This document shows positions 34,828 through 43,995 of a stretch of DNA of 64,000 nucleotides, in pieces; position 1 is the first letter of the stretch, and each line of letters opens with the position of its first letter. The translations under genes and the position numbers were made by a program. Source of the DNA: an uncultured Clostridium sp. (GTDB lineage: Bacteria > Bacillota > Clostridia > TANB77 > CAG-508); the NCBI GenBank assembly GCA_947571115.1, contig CANOWW010000009.1:1-64000 (forward strand). Direction: 5' to 3'. The notes under the pieces were generated by a model. The model did no database searches. It saw only the letters and a list, made by a program, of their open reading frames with translations, and was not told the DNA's origin.

Positions 34828-36429
34828 TTATTGTCTGTACCATTTTTCGATATTATAATACAAATTAAACGCATTTGCTTTAATATTTCCCACCAAACTT
34901 TGGTTATAAATGACCACATCTGTATTTCGATATAGACCGATATATGGCACTTCTTCTAAATAAATGTCATATAATTTATTATAATTTTCATATAATTGAT
35001 TTTCGTCTGACGTGTTAGAAACCACGTTCATGATTTCTGCCACTTCATTTTTGGCATAATTAGCTAAATTATTGGCTCCGAAAAACGTTTTTAAACTTGG
35101 AGAATAACCACACGTAATACCTGTTAAAATAACATCAAAATTTTTGCTTTCTAGACTTGCAAAATAAGCCTCTCGATTGACTTGTCTAATCGTGACATTG
35201 ATTCCCATATTGGTCAATTGATTTTTGATATTTTCTGCCACTGAAACTTTCGTTTCATCACTTCCATTGACCGTAATCGAAAAAGCCAAATCCACTGTTC
35301 TTTTATCGATTTTCTTGGTCCAGCGATTATTTTTATACTCCCAGCCATCATTTTGCAAAATCTGGCTTGCCTCATCTGTATTGACTTCAATAGAAAGGTC
35401 TCTTGTATAAAGCCAATTTCCCATATCCAAGCTAAAATTCGATGCCACATAGCCAGAACCCAAGCAACTCGCCACAATGTTATTTTTATCAATGATTTTG
35501 CTGATCGCTTTTCTCACAGCAGAACTCGATAGCACTTCATTTTGTGTATTGAGCGCCAAAAAATTGTAATCCCTTGATTTATATTCGATTTTTTTGTAGC
35601 CAATAGAGCCAATCAATTCCTCCACATTTTTGGACTTTACGTCCACAACATCGATTTCCCCATTTTTGAAAGCATTGTACAGTTCCCCAGCCGAACCATA
35701 TAAATTGATGTTTACCTCATTTGCCATCGGATTTTTGGCAGAATTCCAGTACATTTCATTTTTGGCTAATTTGATAATATTAGAGTCAACACTTATAATC
35801 TTGAACATGCCTGTTCCCACGGATTGATTATTTTTCTCTGAATGATAAAAATCCTCATTGGCATAATATTTTTCTGATAAAATTGGAAAAGTCAAATGAT
35901 ACTCAAAAAAATCCACAGGCTCTGAAAGCGTTAGTTTAAAAGTGTACTCATCAATTGGTTCATAATTTAAAACAGCCGCCAAGTTGCTCGCATAAATCGT
36001 ATCAACTCCGTTTTCTCCAGCAAATTTTATTTTATCAATCGTAAATTTCACATCATTTGCTGTTAGTTCTGTCCCATCTTGCCATAAAATCCCCTTTTTG
36101 ATTTTGATAATATAATTCAATTCATCGGTTTTGGCAATTTCTTCTGCCAAACAATATTCCAGTTTATAAGCTTCGTTTAAAGTCACCAATGGCTCATAAA
36201 TCATTTTGCTAATTTCTTGCACATTACGATTATTACTAAGAATTGGATTCATAGTATCAAACCCACAAATCGCAAGCCTTAAATCTGTTTGAATGGTTGT
36301 TATCGTAGATGTTTGGTCCAGACTTTCGGGCACAATTTCCTCTTGATTTTTGACCATTTTGTAAACCCCAAAACCAATTAATCCAATGACAATTATAATA
36401 AATATATATTTTACAATATTACTACCCAA
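34828..36429 (-). CDS. family 5 extracellular solute-binding protein (oligopeptide type)
   Basis: A 533-residue periplasmic-binding-type protein of the Opp/Dpp (SBP_bac_5) family: a membrane helix at residues 5-24, then MNPILSNNRNVQEISKMIYEPLV, a binding core with DGTELTANDVKFTIDKI, RKAISKIIDKNNIV and INVTIRQVNREAYFASL. There is no lipobox Cys after the hydrophobic segment, so it is held by an uncleaved helix rather than a lipid. No ABC permease or ATPase genes adjoin it. It may feed a distant transporter or act as a sensor. Single gene between recA and a convergent or divergent plus-strand unit. Confidence 0.9.
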   Translation of the reverse strand: MGSNIVKYIFIIIVIGLIGFGVYKMVKNQEEIVPESLDQTSTITTIQTDLRLAICGFDTMNPILSNNRNVQEISKMIYEPLVTLNEAYKLEYCLAEEIAKTDELNYIIKIKKGILWQDGTELTANDVKFTIDKIKFAGENGVDTIYASNLAAVLNYEPIDEYTFKLTLSEPVDFFEYHLTFPILSEKYYANEDFYHSEKNNQSVGTGMFKIISVDSNIIKLAKNEMYWNSAKNPMANEVNINLYGSAGELYNAFKNGEIDVVDVKSKNVEELIGSIGYKKIEYKSRDYNFLALNTQNEVLSSSAVRKAISKIIDKNNIVASCLGSGYVASNFSLDMGNWLYTRDLSIEVNTDEASQILQNDGWEYKNNRWTKKIDKRTVDLAFSITVNGSDETKVSVAENIKNQLTNMGINVTIRQVNREAYFASLESKNFDVILTGITCGYSPSLKTFFGANNLANYAKNEVAEIMNVVSNTSDENQLYENYNKLYDIYLEEVPYIGLYRNTDVVIYNQSLVGNIKANAFNLYYNIEKWYRQ

Positions 36430-36527
36430 TTTAAATCACCTACCGATTACTATATATCATTTTTGCGCAACTTGCAAGATTTTTTTGTATTTTTCTCAAT
36501 AAAATTTTACTTTCCGGAAAATCGTCA

Positions 36528-36556
36528 TTGACTATAAAACAAAATTATAGTATTAT
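36528..36556 (+). promoter_or_regulatory. promoter of the 36600 small gene
   Basis: TTGACT (36528-36533), 17 bases, TATTAT (36551-36556). Confidence 0.65.
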
Positions 36557-36599
36557 ATTTGTGTAACTTTTTGAAATACTCAGCAAAGGAGGTCTTTGT

Positions 36600-36752
36600 A
36601 TGAATTGGGTCAAAACAGGAACTGTTCCACTTATGAAAGAAAAAAAAGCTCGAAAAGATATAAAGAAATATTTTACGCCTACTTCTTTCAGTACTATCAA
36701 AAAAAGTCCCCAAAACATGAGCCGTTTTATAAAAACAGAAGACCGCGTTTAA
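36600..36752 (+). CDS. small basic protein, 50 aa
   Basis: A frame starting MNWVKTGTVPLMKEKKARKD with a strong AAAGGAGG ribosome site, a promoter at 36528-36556 and a long terminator hairpin just after the stop. It is Lys/Arg rich with no membrane helix, so a nucleic-acid-binding or ribosome-associated role is possible but not shown. Not recognised. Confidence 0.6.
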   Translation: MNWVKTGTVPLMKEKKARKDIKKYFTPTSFSTIKKSPQNMSRFIKTEDRV

Positions 36753-36761
36753 TTAAGCACG

Positions 36762-36805
36762 AATCGAATCTCTCTTCCATTAACTAAGGAAGCAGAGATT
36801 CGATT
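36762..36805 (+). terminator. intrinsic terminator of the 36600 gene
   Basis: AATCGAATCTCT (36762-36773) pairs with AGAGATTCGATT (36794-36805), extended inwards by CTTCC/GGAAG. TATTTTAATTTC follows. Confidence 0.85.
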
Positions 36806-36906
36806 TATTTTAATTTCTCTTTTTTATTCTAAAGCAAAAATTTTTCTCATATTTTTTATGTCCGCGCATAAAATGAAACAAAAAATGAATGAAAAGGATG
36901 GTAATT

Positions 36907-37458
36907 ATGTTTGTTTTTAATGTTAAATTAAGTAGGACCAAAATTTTTAAGTGGATTTTGGCAATCATGGCAATTTTTTGCGTCGCACTGGCTGGAGCGG
37001 GCATTTTCAAAATGTACAGCACCAATCATGAGTTGGAAACTTCTCAATTCAACTGTGTTCCTTCTGGCGAAGTCGCCTATCTAACAGACGAAAATTATAC
37101 CAATGTTTTAAAGGAAGTACATGAAGATTTAGATACATATATCGGGCAAAAAATTTGCTACACTGGCTATGTTTATCGTGTTCCTGAGCTAGAAAAAAAT
37201 CAATTTATTTTAGCTCGTGATATGAAACTAGAAAACACCAACCAAACAGTCATTGTTGGTTTTTTGTGTAGTTTGCAAAATGCCGTAGATTATCCCGAAT
37301 ATCAATGGGTCAAAATCACTGGAACTATTGAAAAAGGAAATTATTTAGGCGAAATTCCTTGTCTTGCAATTTCTGAAATCGAAACTGTTCAGCAGCCTGA
37401 AAATTGCATTGTGCCGGCTCCTAATGAAAATTTTATTCAAACTTCTGTCATTTACTAA
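36907..37458 (+). CDS. membrane-anchored protein with an OB-like domain (YcgQ/DUF1980 C-terminal type)
   Basis: A 183-residue protein: basic start, membrane helix at about residues 12-32 (FKWILAIMAIFCVALAGAGIF), then an extracellular domain. LTDENYTNVLKEVHEDLDTYIGQKICYTGYVYRVPELEKNQFILARDM, VGFLC and WVKITGTIEKG resemble the C-terminal domain of the YcgQ/TIGR03943 family, which is paired with the permease-like YcgR. No permease partner is adjacent. The ATG at 36907 behind AAGGATGG is preferred over an in-frame ATG at 36889. Followed by a CAP-domain gene on the same strand. Confidence 0.7.
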   Translation: MFVFNVKLSRTKIFKWILAIMAIFCVALAGAGIFKMYSTNHELETSQFNCVPSGEVAYLTDENYTNVLKEVHEDLDTYIGQKICYTGYVYRVPELEKNQFILARDMKLENTNQTVIVGFLCSLQNAVDYPEYQWVKITGTIEKGNYLGEIPCLAISEIETVQQPENCIVPAPNENFIQTSVIY

Positions 37459-37526
37459 AAATATGTTGTCGGAAGTATATTTCTTTTTTTTCTTGGGTAG
37501 AATTCTTTTAAAATAAGGAGGTACTC

Positions 37527-38246
37527 ATGAAAAAATTAGGAATTATTTTAGCCTGCATTTTAGTTATCATTGGTTTTGGAATTTCTTGTGTTTCTTTTTC
37601 ACTTGGGAATGAACAAACAGAAATATCTGAAGAAACAGCTCCCTTTGAAATTGGCACTGTTACAGCAGAAAGTTTAAAAATACGTTCTGGTTTGGGTACA
37701 GAAAACACACAAATCGGTTTATTGTCAAAAGGAGATACCATACATATTTATGGAAAAGTTGACAAATGGTATATTATTAAAACAGAAAACAATTTAGTCG
37801 GTGCTGTTTTTGCTGATTATGTGGAAAATGTCCAGCATACTGAAAATCCAAACCAAACTTTGCTTTCTCAAGAAGAACAAATCTTTTTGAATTTAATTAA
37901 CAATAAGCGCATTGAAAATAATCTGCCTGAATTTGAACTAGATGAAAGTTTACTTAACATAGCAAGGCTCAAAGCAAATGATATTGTAGAAAATAAATAT
38001 TTTGCCCATAACTCTCCAACTTATGGCTCCATTTTTGAAATGATTCGCAGCAACCAAATCTCTTACAACAAAGCCAGTGAAAACATCGCCCGAAACCTAA
38101 ATGCAGAAAGCGCCATTGAAACTTTGATGAATTCCGAGTCACATAAAAGCAATATTTTAAGTCAAGATTTTAATTACACAGGAATTGCAGTTGCCAATAG
38201 CCCCCAATATGGCAAAATTTTTGTAGAGATATTTATTTCCAAATAA
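37527..38246 (+). CDS. secreted SH3-like plus CAP (SCP/PR-1, YkwD-type) domain protein
   Basis: A 239-residue exported protein. A signal peptide or anchor covers residues 5-28. A bacterial SH3 domain follows (VTAESLKIRSGLGTENTQIGLLSKGD to WYIIK), then a CAP domain with EEQIFLNLINNKRIENNLPEF, a His in YFAHNSP, ASENIAR and NSESHKSNILSQDFNYTGIAV. These match YkwD-like proteins found in clostridial cell walls and spores. SH3 would bind peptidoglycan; the activity of bacterial CAP domains is unsettled. Start ATG 37527 with AAGGAGG. Confidence 0.9.
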   Translation: MKKLGIILACILVIIGFGISCVSFSLGNEQTEISEETAPFEIGTVTAESLKIRSGLGTENTQIGLLSKGDTIHIYGKVDKWYIIKTENNLVGAVFADYVENVQHTENPNQTLLSQEEQIFLNLINNKRIENNLPEFELDESLLNIARLKANDIVENKYFAHNSPTYGSIFEMIRSNQISYNKASENIARNLNAESAIETLMNSESHKSNILSQDFNYTGIAVANSPQYGKIFVEIFISK

Positions 38247-38275
38247 ATATCTCTACACTCATTTACTTATCATCT

Positions 38276-39100
38276 CTATATCCGATCTTTTCTTGCTCTA
38301 TCTGCTTGCAACTGTAGTTTTATTTTAGCTTCCTCTTCTTCTGTCAATAAATTTTGAACTCTACATTCCCTGACAATCATATTTTTCTTCTTATAACTAA
38401 TATTCGTAACACGCAGCAAATCCCCAACAAAATTTACTCTCATATGATCAGCAACAGAATTTACACTTACTTTATCAGCACTCATATCTCCTAAACATAA
38501 ATTCAGCACAGACAATTTCGCCCTATCTCTCAAACTTTCTGTAAGTTCAGCAACATGCCAAACACTCCCATGTTTCTTAACATGTTCCACAATTTTTTTA
38601 GCAATAATTCTCACTTTTTTCTGCTCTAACCACTCCTGCTTTTTGCTATCTTGTTCTGGCTTCATTGTTGCAAAAATTTCTATCAAATCAATATCATTAA
38701 GAGTTCTAAAATATTCCTCTGTCAAATTTAACTTTCTCTCGTTACTCTTAATGGCTTGAATTGCGTTCTTCATTTTTTTATATTGCGCAAACTTTTCTTC
38801 ATTCTCCTTCAAAATCGTTTCTACGCTCTTATCTGGTAAATGCTTTAAGGTATCCCTTACCACATCTTGCTCAATCATTTCTTCTATATTACCACTTACC
38901 ACCTCAAGCTTATTCTCAGGATTTTCCATGCTTTTCACAACTTCATAAATATCCACTTTTGAATTATCTTTATCTGGTGGCAACGCATCCACAATTTGTT
39001 CATCATCATTAGTTTTTATCAATTTTCTTTGTAATCTCTTTGCCTGCCTCTCATCTATCCTATCCAAAATTTTATCTACAAACTTCAAACTATCACTCAC
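38276..39100 (-). CDS. hypothetical protein, 274 aa, helical
   Basis: Not recognised. A charged, mostly helical soluble protein with N-terminal Lys/Arg-rich coil and a globular-looking middle (KKIVEHVKKHGSVWHVAELTESLRDRAKLSVLNLCLGDMSADKVSV). Start ATG 39100, 13 bases after the amidase stop, so probably co-transcribed with it. Its third-last codon is CGG followed by ATA. Read with the +1 rule seen elsewhere it would end in GYRDDK (stop at 38263) instead of RI. The choice cannot be made from one sequence. Confidence 0.7.
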   Translation of the reverse strand: MSDSLKFVDKILDRIDERQAKRLQRKLIKTNDDEQIVDALPPDKDNSKVDIYEVVKSMENPENKLEVVSGNIEEMIEQDVVRDTLKHLPDKSVETILKENEEKFAQYKKMKNAIQAIKSNERKLNLTEEYFRTLNDIDLIEIFATMKPEQDSKKQEWLEQKKVRIIAKKIVEHVKKHGSVWHVAELTESLRDRAKLSVLNLCLGDMSADKVSVNSVADHMRVNFVGDLLRVTNISYKKKNMIVRECRVQNLLTEEEEAKIKLQLQADRARKDRI

Positions 39101-39113
39101 TTTCCTAACATTT

Positions 39114-40433
39114 CTACAAATGCTCCATCACCGCTTCAGAAATCGCAGTAACCATCTGCTCCATTTGCGTTTTTATAATTTCTAAATCATTTTTGATATA
39201 GCCCATTTCAATTTGATAACACTCAATCCCTTGATTCGAATTCCAATACTGATTTGCTGCATAACTTTTATTTCTCCCATCCACGTACGCATTTGTTGCA
39301 ATCCCACCAACTTCGCGAATCGTATATAAATATGGCGTATCCAGCGTTATATTGTATGGTGCATAACCTTTTTTATTCGCTGTATTAACATACTCATTCA
39401 TCACACTCTGCGTAAAATTACGAACATACACACCATTGCCTTTTTTAAAGGAATTGTTATTGGAAAACTCCAAATCGGTATAAGTCACAATTTTATTCGC
39501 CAAACTTTCCGCCAAATCTAGATTTGACTTAGCTGGGCTATACACTTCCAAGCCTTTCAAGCCTTTATTTCCATTATTCAAATGAAACGAAAACATCCAT
39601 TTTGCTTTAGAAGCACACGCAGTCGTAATTCTGCCATTGGCATCATACATATTAGTTGACGTATAATCTGCTGAATTGGCATCATCTCTTGTCAATTTCA
39701 CTTTCAAACCATTGGCTTCCAAACGCTCTTTCAACAATTTTGAAACAGCAAGTGTAATATCTGCCTCTGTGTCACTACCTAATTTTTCGCCCACATCTTT
39801 TCCACCATGACCACTATCTAGTACAATATCATAAACATCTTCTGGTTTCTCAGAATCTCCCACATTCAATCTCAAATATGCAATCTCTTGTTCCTCTACT
39901 TTTTTCTCCTGAAATCCAATCTCTACTTTTCTAGTTTGATTTTCCTTTGTCATTGTAAAATATTCAATGGCTCCATATTGCGAAATATTTTCTAAAGAAT
40001 AATATTTGGGGTTCACACTATTATTCAACTTTAGTCTTACCAAAGCAACATATTCCCCTGCTTCCAAATCATCCAAAAGGCAACCCTCATTGATCTGGTC
40101 TGTTGTTGTAATCACTAAATTTCCTTCTTGAAAAGTTCCTGAAAGCGGATATGTTTTCTCAATTCCATCCCCATTTGTTAAATGCAACTTCACACTCTCA
40201 AAATTGTCTTTTGAAATACCTGACAAACTACCCGAAAAATTGAAGGCTCGCCCATAAGTAAAAAATTCCTTTACTTGAACTTGTTTCGTCTGCACATTTT
40301 CAAAAACGGTATCTATTTTTGAGACTTCTGATGTACTTTTTCCGTTTGTATGAAATGAAAAATAAAGCCCAATTCCTAAGCCGATTATCATAAATATTAA
40401 CATCATAAAAGTAAGAAGCTTCTTAAACATCAT
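39114..40433 (-). CDS. N-acetylmuramoyl-L-alanine amidase, Amidase_3 type
   Basis: A zinc amidase cutting the amide bond between muramic acid and the stem peptide. It has an N-terminal membrane anchor (residues 6-27), a beta-rich N-terminal domain of about 190 residues, then the catalytic domain: DIVLDSGHGGKDVG (His ligand), TEADITLAVSKLLKERL (Glu ligand), WMFSFHLNN (His ligand) and QIEMGYIKND (catalytic Glu). The ATG at 40433 has GAGGAAAG; a longer frame to 40487 lacks a site. Likely cell-wall or spore-cortex remodelling. Confidence 0.9.
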   Translation of the reverse strand: MMFKKLLTFMMLIFMIIGLGIGLYFSFHTNGKSTSEVSKIDTVFENVQTKQVQVKEFFTYGRAFNFSGSLSGISKDNFESVKLHLTNGDGIEKTYPLSGTFQEGNLVITTTDQINEGCLLDDLEAGEYVALVRLKLNNSVNPKYYSLENISQYGAIEYFTMTKENQTRKVEIGFQEKKVEEQEIAYLRLNVGDSEKPEDVYDIVLDSGHGGKDVGEKLGSDTEADITLAVSKLLKERLEANGLKVKLTRDDANSADYTSTNMYDANGRITTACASKAKWMFSFHLNNGNKGLKGLEVYSPAKSNLDLAESLANKIVTYTDLEFSNNNSFKKGNGVYVRNFTQSVMNEYVNTANKKGYAPYNITLDTPYLYTIREVGGIATNAYVDGRNKSYAANQYWNSNQGIECYQIEMGYIKNDLEIIKTQMEQMVTAISEAVMEHL

Positions 40434-40550
40434 TCTTTCCTCTTTTATTGTTTTTTCTATTATATAAGACTTTGATAAATTAGTCAATATTAGGAATATT
40501 AAAATTCCAAAAATATACCTATAATATCTTTCTTTTTTATTTTACATAAT

Positions 40551-40579
40551 TTGACTTTTTTCAAATTTTGTACTATAAT
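40551..40579 (+). promoter_or_regulatory. promoter of the 40613 gene
   Basis: TTGACT (40551-40556), 17 bases, TATAAT (40574-40579). Confidence 0.75.
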
Positions 40580-40612
40580 ATATTTAACAGGAAAATTTAG
40601 GAGGGATTATAT

Positions 40613-40934
40613 ATGAATAAAAAGAATTTAGAAAAACGGCTTGAGCAAATAGAGCAGCAAAAAAAAAGAAGCTCTAGCAGCTATAAAAAAAGACACCGAA
40701 AAAAAGATGGCTCAGATTGCTGAAAACGAAAAACGGGCTATACGTGAATTGCAAAAAAGTCACCAAGCTCGTTTAAACGAAATGGATCAGGATATGAAAC
40801 GCTTCCAACAGCAATTACAGAAGGAAGCTGCAAAACCTGACCACCAATTCCAAGCTGCTCTGGCAAAGCAACATGAAAAAAACTTAGAATTTCAAAGATT
40901 ATTTGAACAAACCAAAAGAAAGTTTGGTTTTTAA
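40613..40934 (+). CDS. small coiled-coil protein, frameshifted in an A9 run
   Basis: ATG 40613 behind TAGGAGGG opens MNKKNLEKRLEQIEQQKK, which meets a run of nine A (40659-40667) and soon a stop. The frame continuing EALAAIKKDTEKKMAQIAENEKR to the stop at 40934 is offset by one base. Removing one A joins both into a 106-aa Lys/Glu/Gln-rich helix without interruption. Either a sequencing error, transcriptional slippage on A9, or a real mutation. Unlike the other frameshifts it is not at CGGA, and CGG occurs twice as an ordinary codon. Function unknown; promoter and terminator are present. Confidence 0.6.
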
Positions 40935-40962
40935 AAACTTTCTTCAAAAATCTCAAAAGAAC

Positions 40963-40986
40963 CTGCTAGACTAGCAGTTTCTTTTT
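40963..40986. terminator. terminator between the 40613 gene and rimO
   Basis: CTGCTA (40963-40968) pairs with TAGCAG (40972-40977), followed by TTTCTTTTTC on the plus strand. Convergent rimO ends at 40987. Confidence 0.7.
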
Positions 40987-42300
40987 CTATACTTTCATTT
41001 CCCCAATCAAATCATAGCCTTTGACACCTGTAATTTTGCATTTTATAAATTTTCCAGTCATCGCTTCGCAACCTGAAGTTGACAACTTTTTAACATAAAT
41101 CACGCCATCTTCATCCGGAATATCCCTATAACTTCTTGCGATCCAATATTTATCAGATGCGCTATCAATCAGCACTTCATAGGTATTTCCCACTTTTTCT
41201 TGCAACTTTTCTTTCGCGATTTCTTCTTGCAATTTCATCAAAGCATTCCAACGTTTTTGCTTTGTCTTGTAATGTACTTGGTTTGGCAATTTGGCAGCCG
41301 GCGTCCCTTCTTCTTTGGAATATTGAAATGCCCCCAATTTATCAAACTTCGCTCTTTTCACAAAATCATACAATGCATCAAAATCTTCCTGTGTTTCTCC
41401 CGGAAACCCAACCATCATCGTCGTTCGGATTATGACATCTGGAATTTCTTTTCTTAATTTATGTATCAAATTTTCAATAGATTTACAATCGCTTTTTCGG
41501 TTCATTTTTTTCAAAACTGGGTCTGAAACATGTTGCAAAGGAATATCAAAATAGTGGCAAATTTTTTCACTTTTTTTCACCACTTCAATTAACTCGTCAG
41601 TGATACTTTCTGGATAAGCATACAAAAAACGAAGCCATTTAATCGATTCTATTTGAGCCAATTTTTGTAGTAATTCTGCAAGTTTCGGCTCCCCATATAA
41701 ATCCATTCCATATTTTGTGGTATCTTGCGCAATCACAATCAATTCTTGATAACCTAAATCCACAAGCCTTTTCGCCTCTTTTAAAATGTCCTCTATCGGG
41801 CGACTAATGTATGGTCCGCGAATAGCAGGTATCGCACAATAAGTACAACAATTGCTGCAACCTTCTGCAATTTTCAAATAGGCTGTTTTTTCACCTGTTG
41901 CAATACATCTTTCCATGTAATCCAGTGGATTTGAGGATTTTATCTCTTGCCCCAACAACTCTTGAATTTTGCTCCATATCTCATCATATTCGTCTACAGA
42001 AACAAATAAATCCACTTCTGGCAAGGCTTTTTCAAGCTCTACTTGGTATCTTTTTACTAAGCAACCAGTCGCAATCAAAAATTGACAATTTCCATTTTTC
42101 TTATACTCTGCCATTTCCAAAATCGTATTAATTGCCTCTTCTTTGGCACTTTCAATAAATCCGCAAGTATTAACAACAAGAATATCCGCTTCTTTTGGCT
42201 GATTGACAATTTCAAAATTTTCTTTTTGAAACTTCCCAATCAGCATTTCTGTATCCACTAAATTTTTACTACATCCTAATGAAACAAAACCTACTTTCAT
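40987..42300 (-). CDS. rimO: ribosomal protein uS12 methylthiotransferase RimO
   Basis: A radical SAM methylthiotransferase that modifies Asp of ribosomal protein uS12. N-terminal UPF0004 domain starts VGFVSLGCSKNLVDTEMLIG, which distinguishes RimO from MiaB; the radical SAM cluster motif CxxxCxxC is in EGCSNCCTYCAIPAIRGPY, and a TRAM domain ends the 437-residue chain. It abuts the 40963 terminator and is followed upstream by pth (18 bases). Confident. Confidence 0.96.
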   Translation of the reverse strand: MKVGFVSLGCSKNLVDTEMLIGKFQKENFEIVNQPKEADILVVNTCGFIESAKEEAINTILEMAEYKKNGNCQFLIATGCLVKRYQVELEKALPEVDLFVSVDEYDEIWSKIQELLGQEIKSSNPLDYMERCIATGEKTAYLKIAEGCSNCCTYCAIPAIRGPYISRPIEDILKEAKRLVDLGYQELIVIAQDTTKYGMDLYGEPKLAELLQKLAQIESIKWLRFLYAYPESITDELIEVVKKSEKICHYFDIPLQHVSDPVLKKMNRKSDCKSIENLIHKLRKEIPDVIIRTTMMVGFPGETQEDFDALYDFVKRAKFDKLGAFQYSKEEGTPAAKLPNQVHYKTKQKRWNALMKLQEEIAKEKLQEKVGNTYEVLIDSASDKYWIARSYRDIPDEDGVIYVKKLSTSGCEAMTGKFIKCKITGVKGYDLIGEMKV

Positions 42301-42318
42301 TTTTTCTCCATTTTCCTC

Positions 42319-42876
42319 TCAATTATATTGGTTCATGGCACTGTCAATTCCGTTTTTCAGTAGTTCAATTACCGCGTTTTTGGCTTTTTCGATGCCCTGT
42401 TCTAATCTTACTTTTTCCTCTTCTGGAATAGCGCCAATCACATATTCAATTAAATCTTCATGATTTTGAGGTTTCCCAATTCCTATACGAATACGTGGAA
42501 AATTCTCATGATTTAAAAAATGCGTGACCGATTTTATGCCATTATGCGTTCCCGGAGAACCACTTTTTCGAATTCTAATTTGCCCGACTTCAATATCCAT
42601 ATCGTCATAAATAACCAGAATATGGTCGGGCTCTATTTTATAAAAATTCACAAATTCTACAACTGCCTCTCCGCTTGCATTCATAAAGGTTTGCGGCTTT
42701 ACCAAAATCACTTTTTCGCCTTCTATGACTGCACTTTCATATTCACTTTGAAACTTTTTGCGTGCCACATCTAAATCGTATTCTTTGGCTAATTTATTAA
42801 TGACCTGAAATCCCATATTATGTCTTGTATTCGCATAATCCGCTTCTGGATTTCCCAACCCCACGATTAAATACAT
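42319..42876 (-). CDS. pth: peptidyl-tRNA hydrolase
   Basis: Pth recycles peptidyl-tRNAs released from stalled ribosomes. YLIVGLGNPEADYANTRHNMGF carries the catalytic His and Asn, and PQTFMNASGEAV and DDMDIEVGQIRIRKSGSPGTHNGIKS complete the family pattern. The ATG at 42876 behind GGAAAGGAAAAG gives the normal N-terminus and 185 aa; an upstream frame start at 42918 would overlap tsaC. In an organism that may stall at CGG codons, this activity and ribosome rescue would be especially relevant (inference). Confidence 0.95.
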   Translation of the reverse strand: MYLIVGLGNPEADYANTRHNMGFQVINKLAKEYDLDVARKKFQSEYESAVIEGEKVILVKPQTFMNASGEAVVEFVNFYKIEPDHILVIYDDMDIEVGQIRIRKSGSPGTHNGIKSVTHFLNHENFPRIRIGIGKPQNHEDLIEYVIGAIPEEEKVRLEQGIEKAKNAVIELLKNGIDSAMNQYN

Positions 42877-42892
42877 TTTATCTTTTCCTTTC

Positions 42893-43933
42893 CTAAAACT
42901 CGTGATAATCATATCCACAACTACGAAGCAGTCGGTTCATAATCGCAATTCCTAAGCCTTCCATTTTGACACCTTCTATTAAAATCATTTGTCCGCCCAA
43001 TGTGTCTGCTTTTCGCAAGTTGCTAAAAATATTGCGCGCAATTTCCTCTAAATCTTCTTTGCTCCCTAAACTGATAAAACGATGTTTTGACACCACAATA
43101 TTTTCCTTATGTTCCTCAAATCCCAGCACCACCACATCGCCTTTATAATACTTAATTAATCGGTTCATTTCAAAAATAAGCGTGCTTTCATTTGGCGAAT
43201 AAATCAACTGTGCTGGCGTTTTAGGGGAATAATGTTTATGTTTTAAACCAGGACTTTCTACTGTTTCTTTTTCATCCACTGGCGCAAAAACGCCCTCTGC
43301 AAACTCCACACAACCAATCACATCTTTGATTTGTTGTGGCGTAATTTTGCCAGGTCTTAAAATATGGGGCACTTCATTAACCACTCTTACTACTGTAGAT
43401 TCCAAACCAATTTCCGTTTCGCCACCATCCACAATAGCCGAAACTTTTCCTTCTAGTTCTTTTCGGATATCTTCCACACTTGTCCCACTTGGGCGCCCTG
43501 AAATATTAGCACTTGGTGCCGCAATAGGCACTCCTGAAAACGTAATAATGCCTCTGGCAATTACATTATCTGGCATTCTCACGGCAACCGTTTTTAATCC
43601 TGCTGATACAATAGCTGGAATTTTATCCGTTTTATCTAAAACCAATGTAAATGGTCCCGGAAAAAAATGGTCCATCAGCTTTTGTTCAACCGTTGTGATG
43701 TCTGTTGCTATTTCATCTATCATTTTTTTATCTGCAATATGCACAATCAGTGGATTATCCAAAGAGCGACCTTTTGCCATAAAAATTTTTCCAACAGCCT
43801 CTTCATCATAAGCATTCGCACCAATTCCGTAAACCGTTTCTGTTGGAAAAATCACAATTTCGCCATTTTTTATTAAATTACATACAATTTTCAATTCCTC
43901 TGTGTCTGTTGATTTTTTCCAGTTAAAATACAT
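42893..43933 (-). CDS. ywlC: L-threonylcarbamoyladenylate synthase, Sua5 type (TsaC with C-terminal domain)
   Basis: It makes threonylcarbamoyl-AMP for the t6A37 modification of tRNAs. The N-terminal YrdC fold has IFPTETVYGIGANAYDEEAVGKIFMAKGRSLDNPLIVHI and the SANISGRPSGT segment. A Sua5 domain occupies about residues 215-346 after the linker ESPGLKHKHYSPKTPAQLIY, so this is the two-domain Sua5 form. Works with TsaB (12902-13576) and the unseen TsaD and TsaE. Followed by pth on the same strand. Confidence 0.93.
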   Translation of the reverse strand: MYFNWKKSTDTEELKIVCNLIKNGEIVIFPTETVYGIGANAYDEEAVGKIFMAKGRSLDNPLIVHIADKKMIDEIATDITTVEQKLMDHFFPGPFTLVLDKTDKIPAIVSAGLKTVAVRMPDNVIARGIITFSGVPIAAPSANISGRPSGTSVEDIRKELEGKVSAIVDGGETEIGLESTVVRVVNEVPHILRPGKITPQQIKDVIGCVEFAEGVFAPVDEKETVESPGLKHKHYSPKTPAQLIYSPNESTLIFEMNRLIKYYKGDVVVLGFEEHKENIVVSKHRFISLGSKEDLEEIARNIFSNLRKADTLGGQMILIEGVKMEGLGIAIMNRLLRSCGYDYHEF

Positions 43934-43995
43934 TATTTCTACCTCGCGGCATTTATTATATCATATTTTTCTAACTTATGTCAATCATTTGTTTT

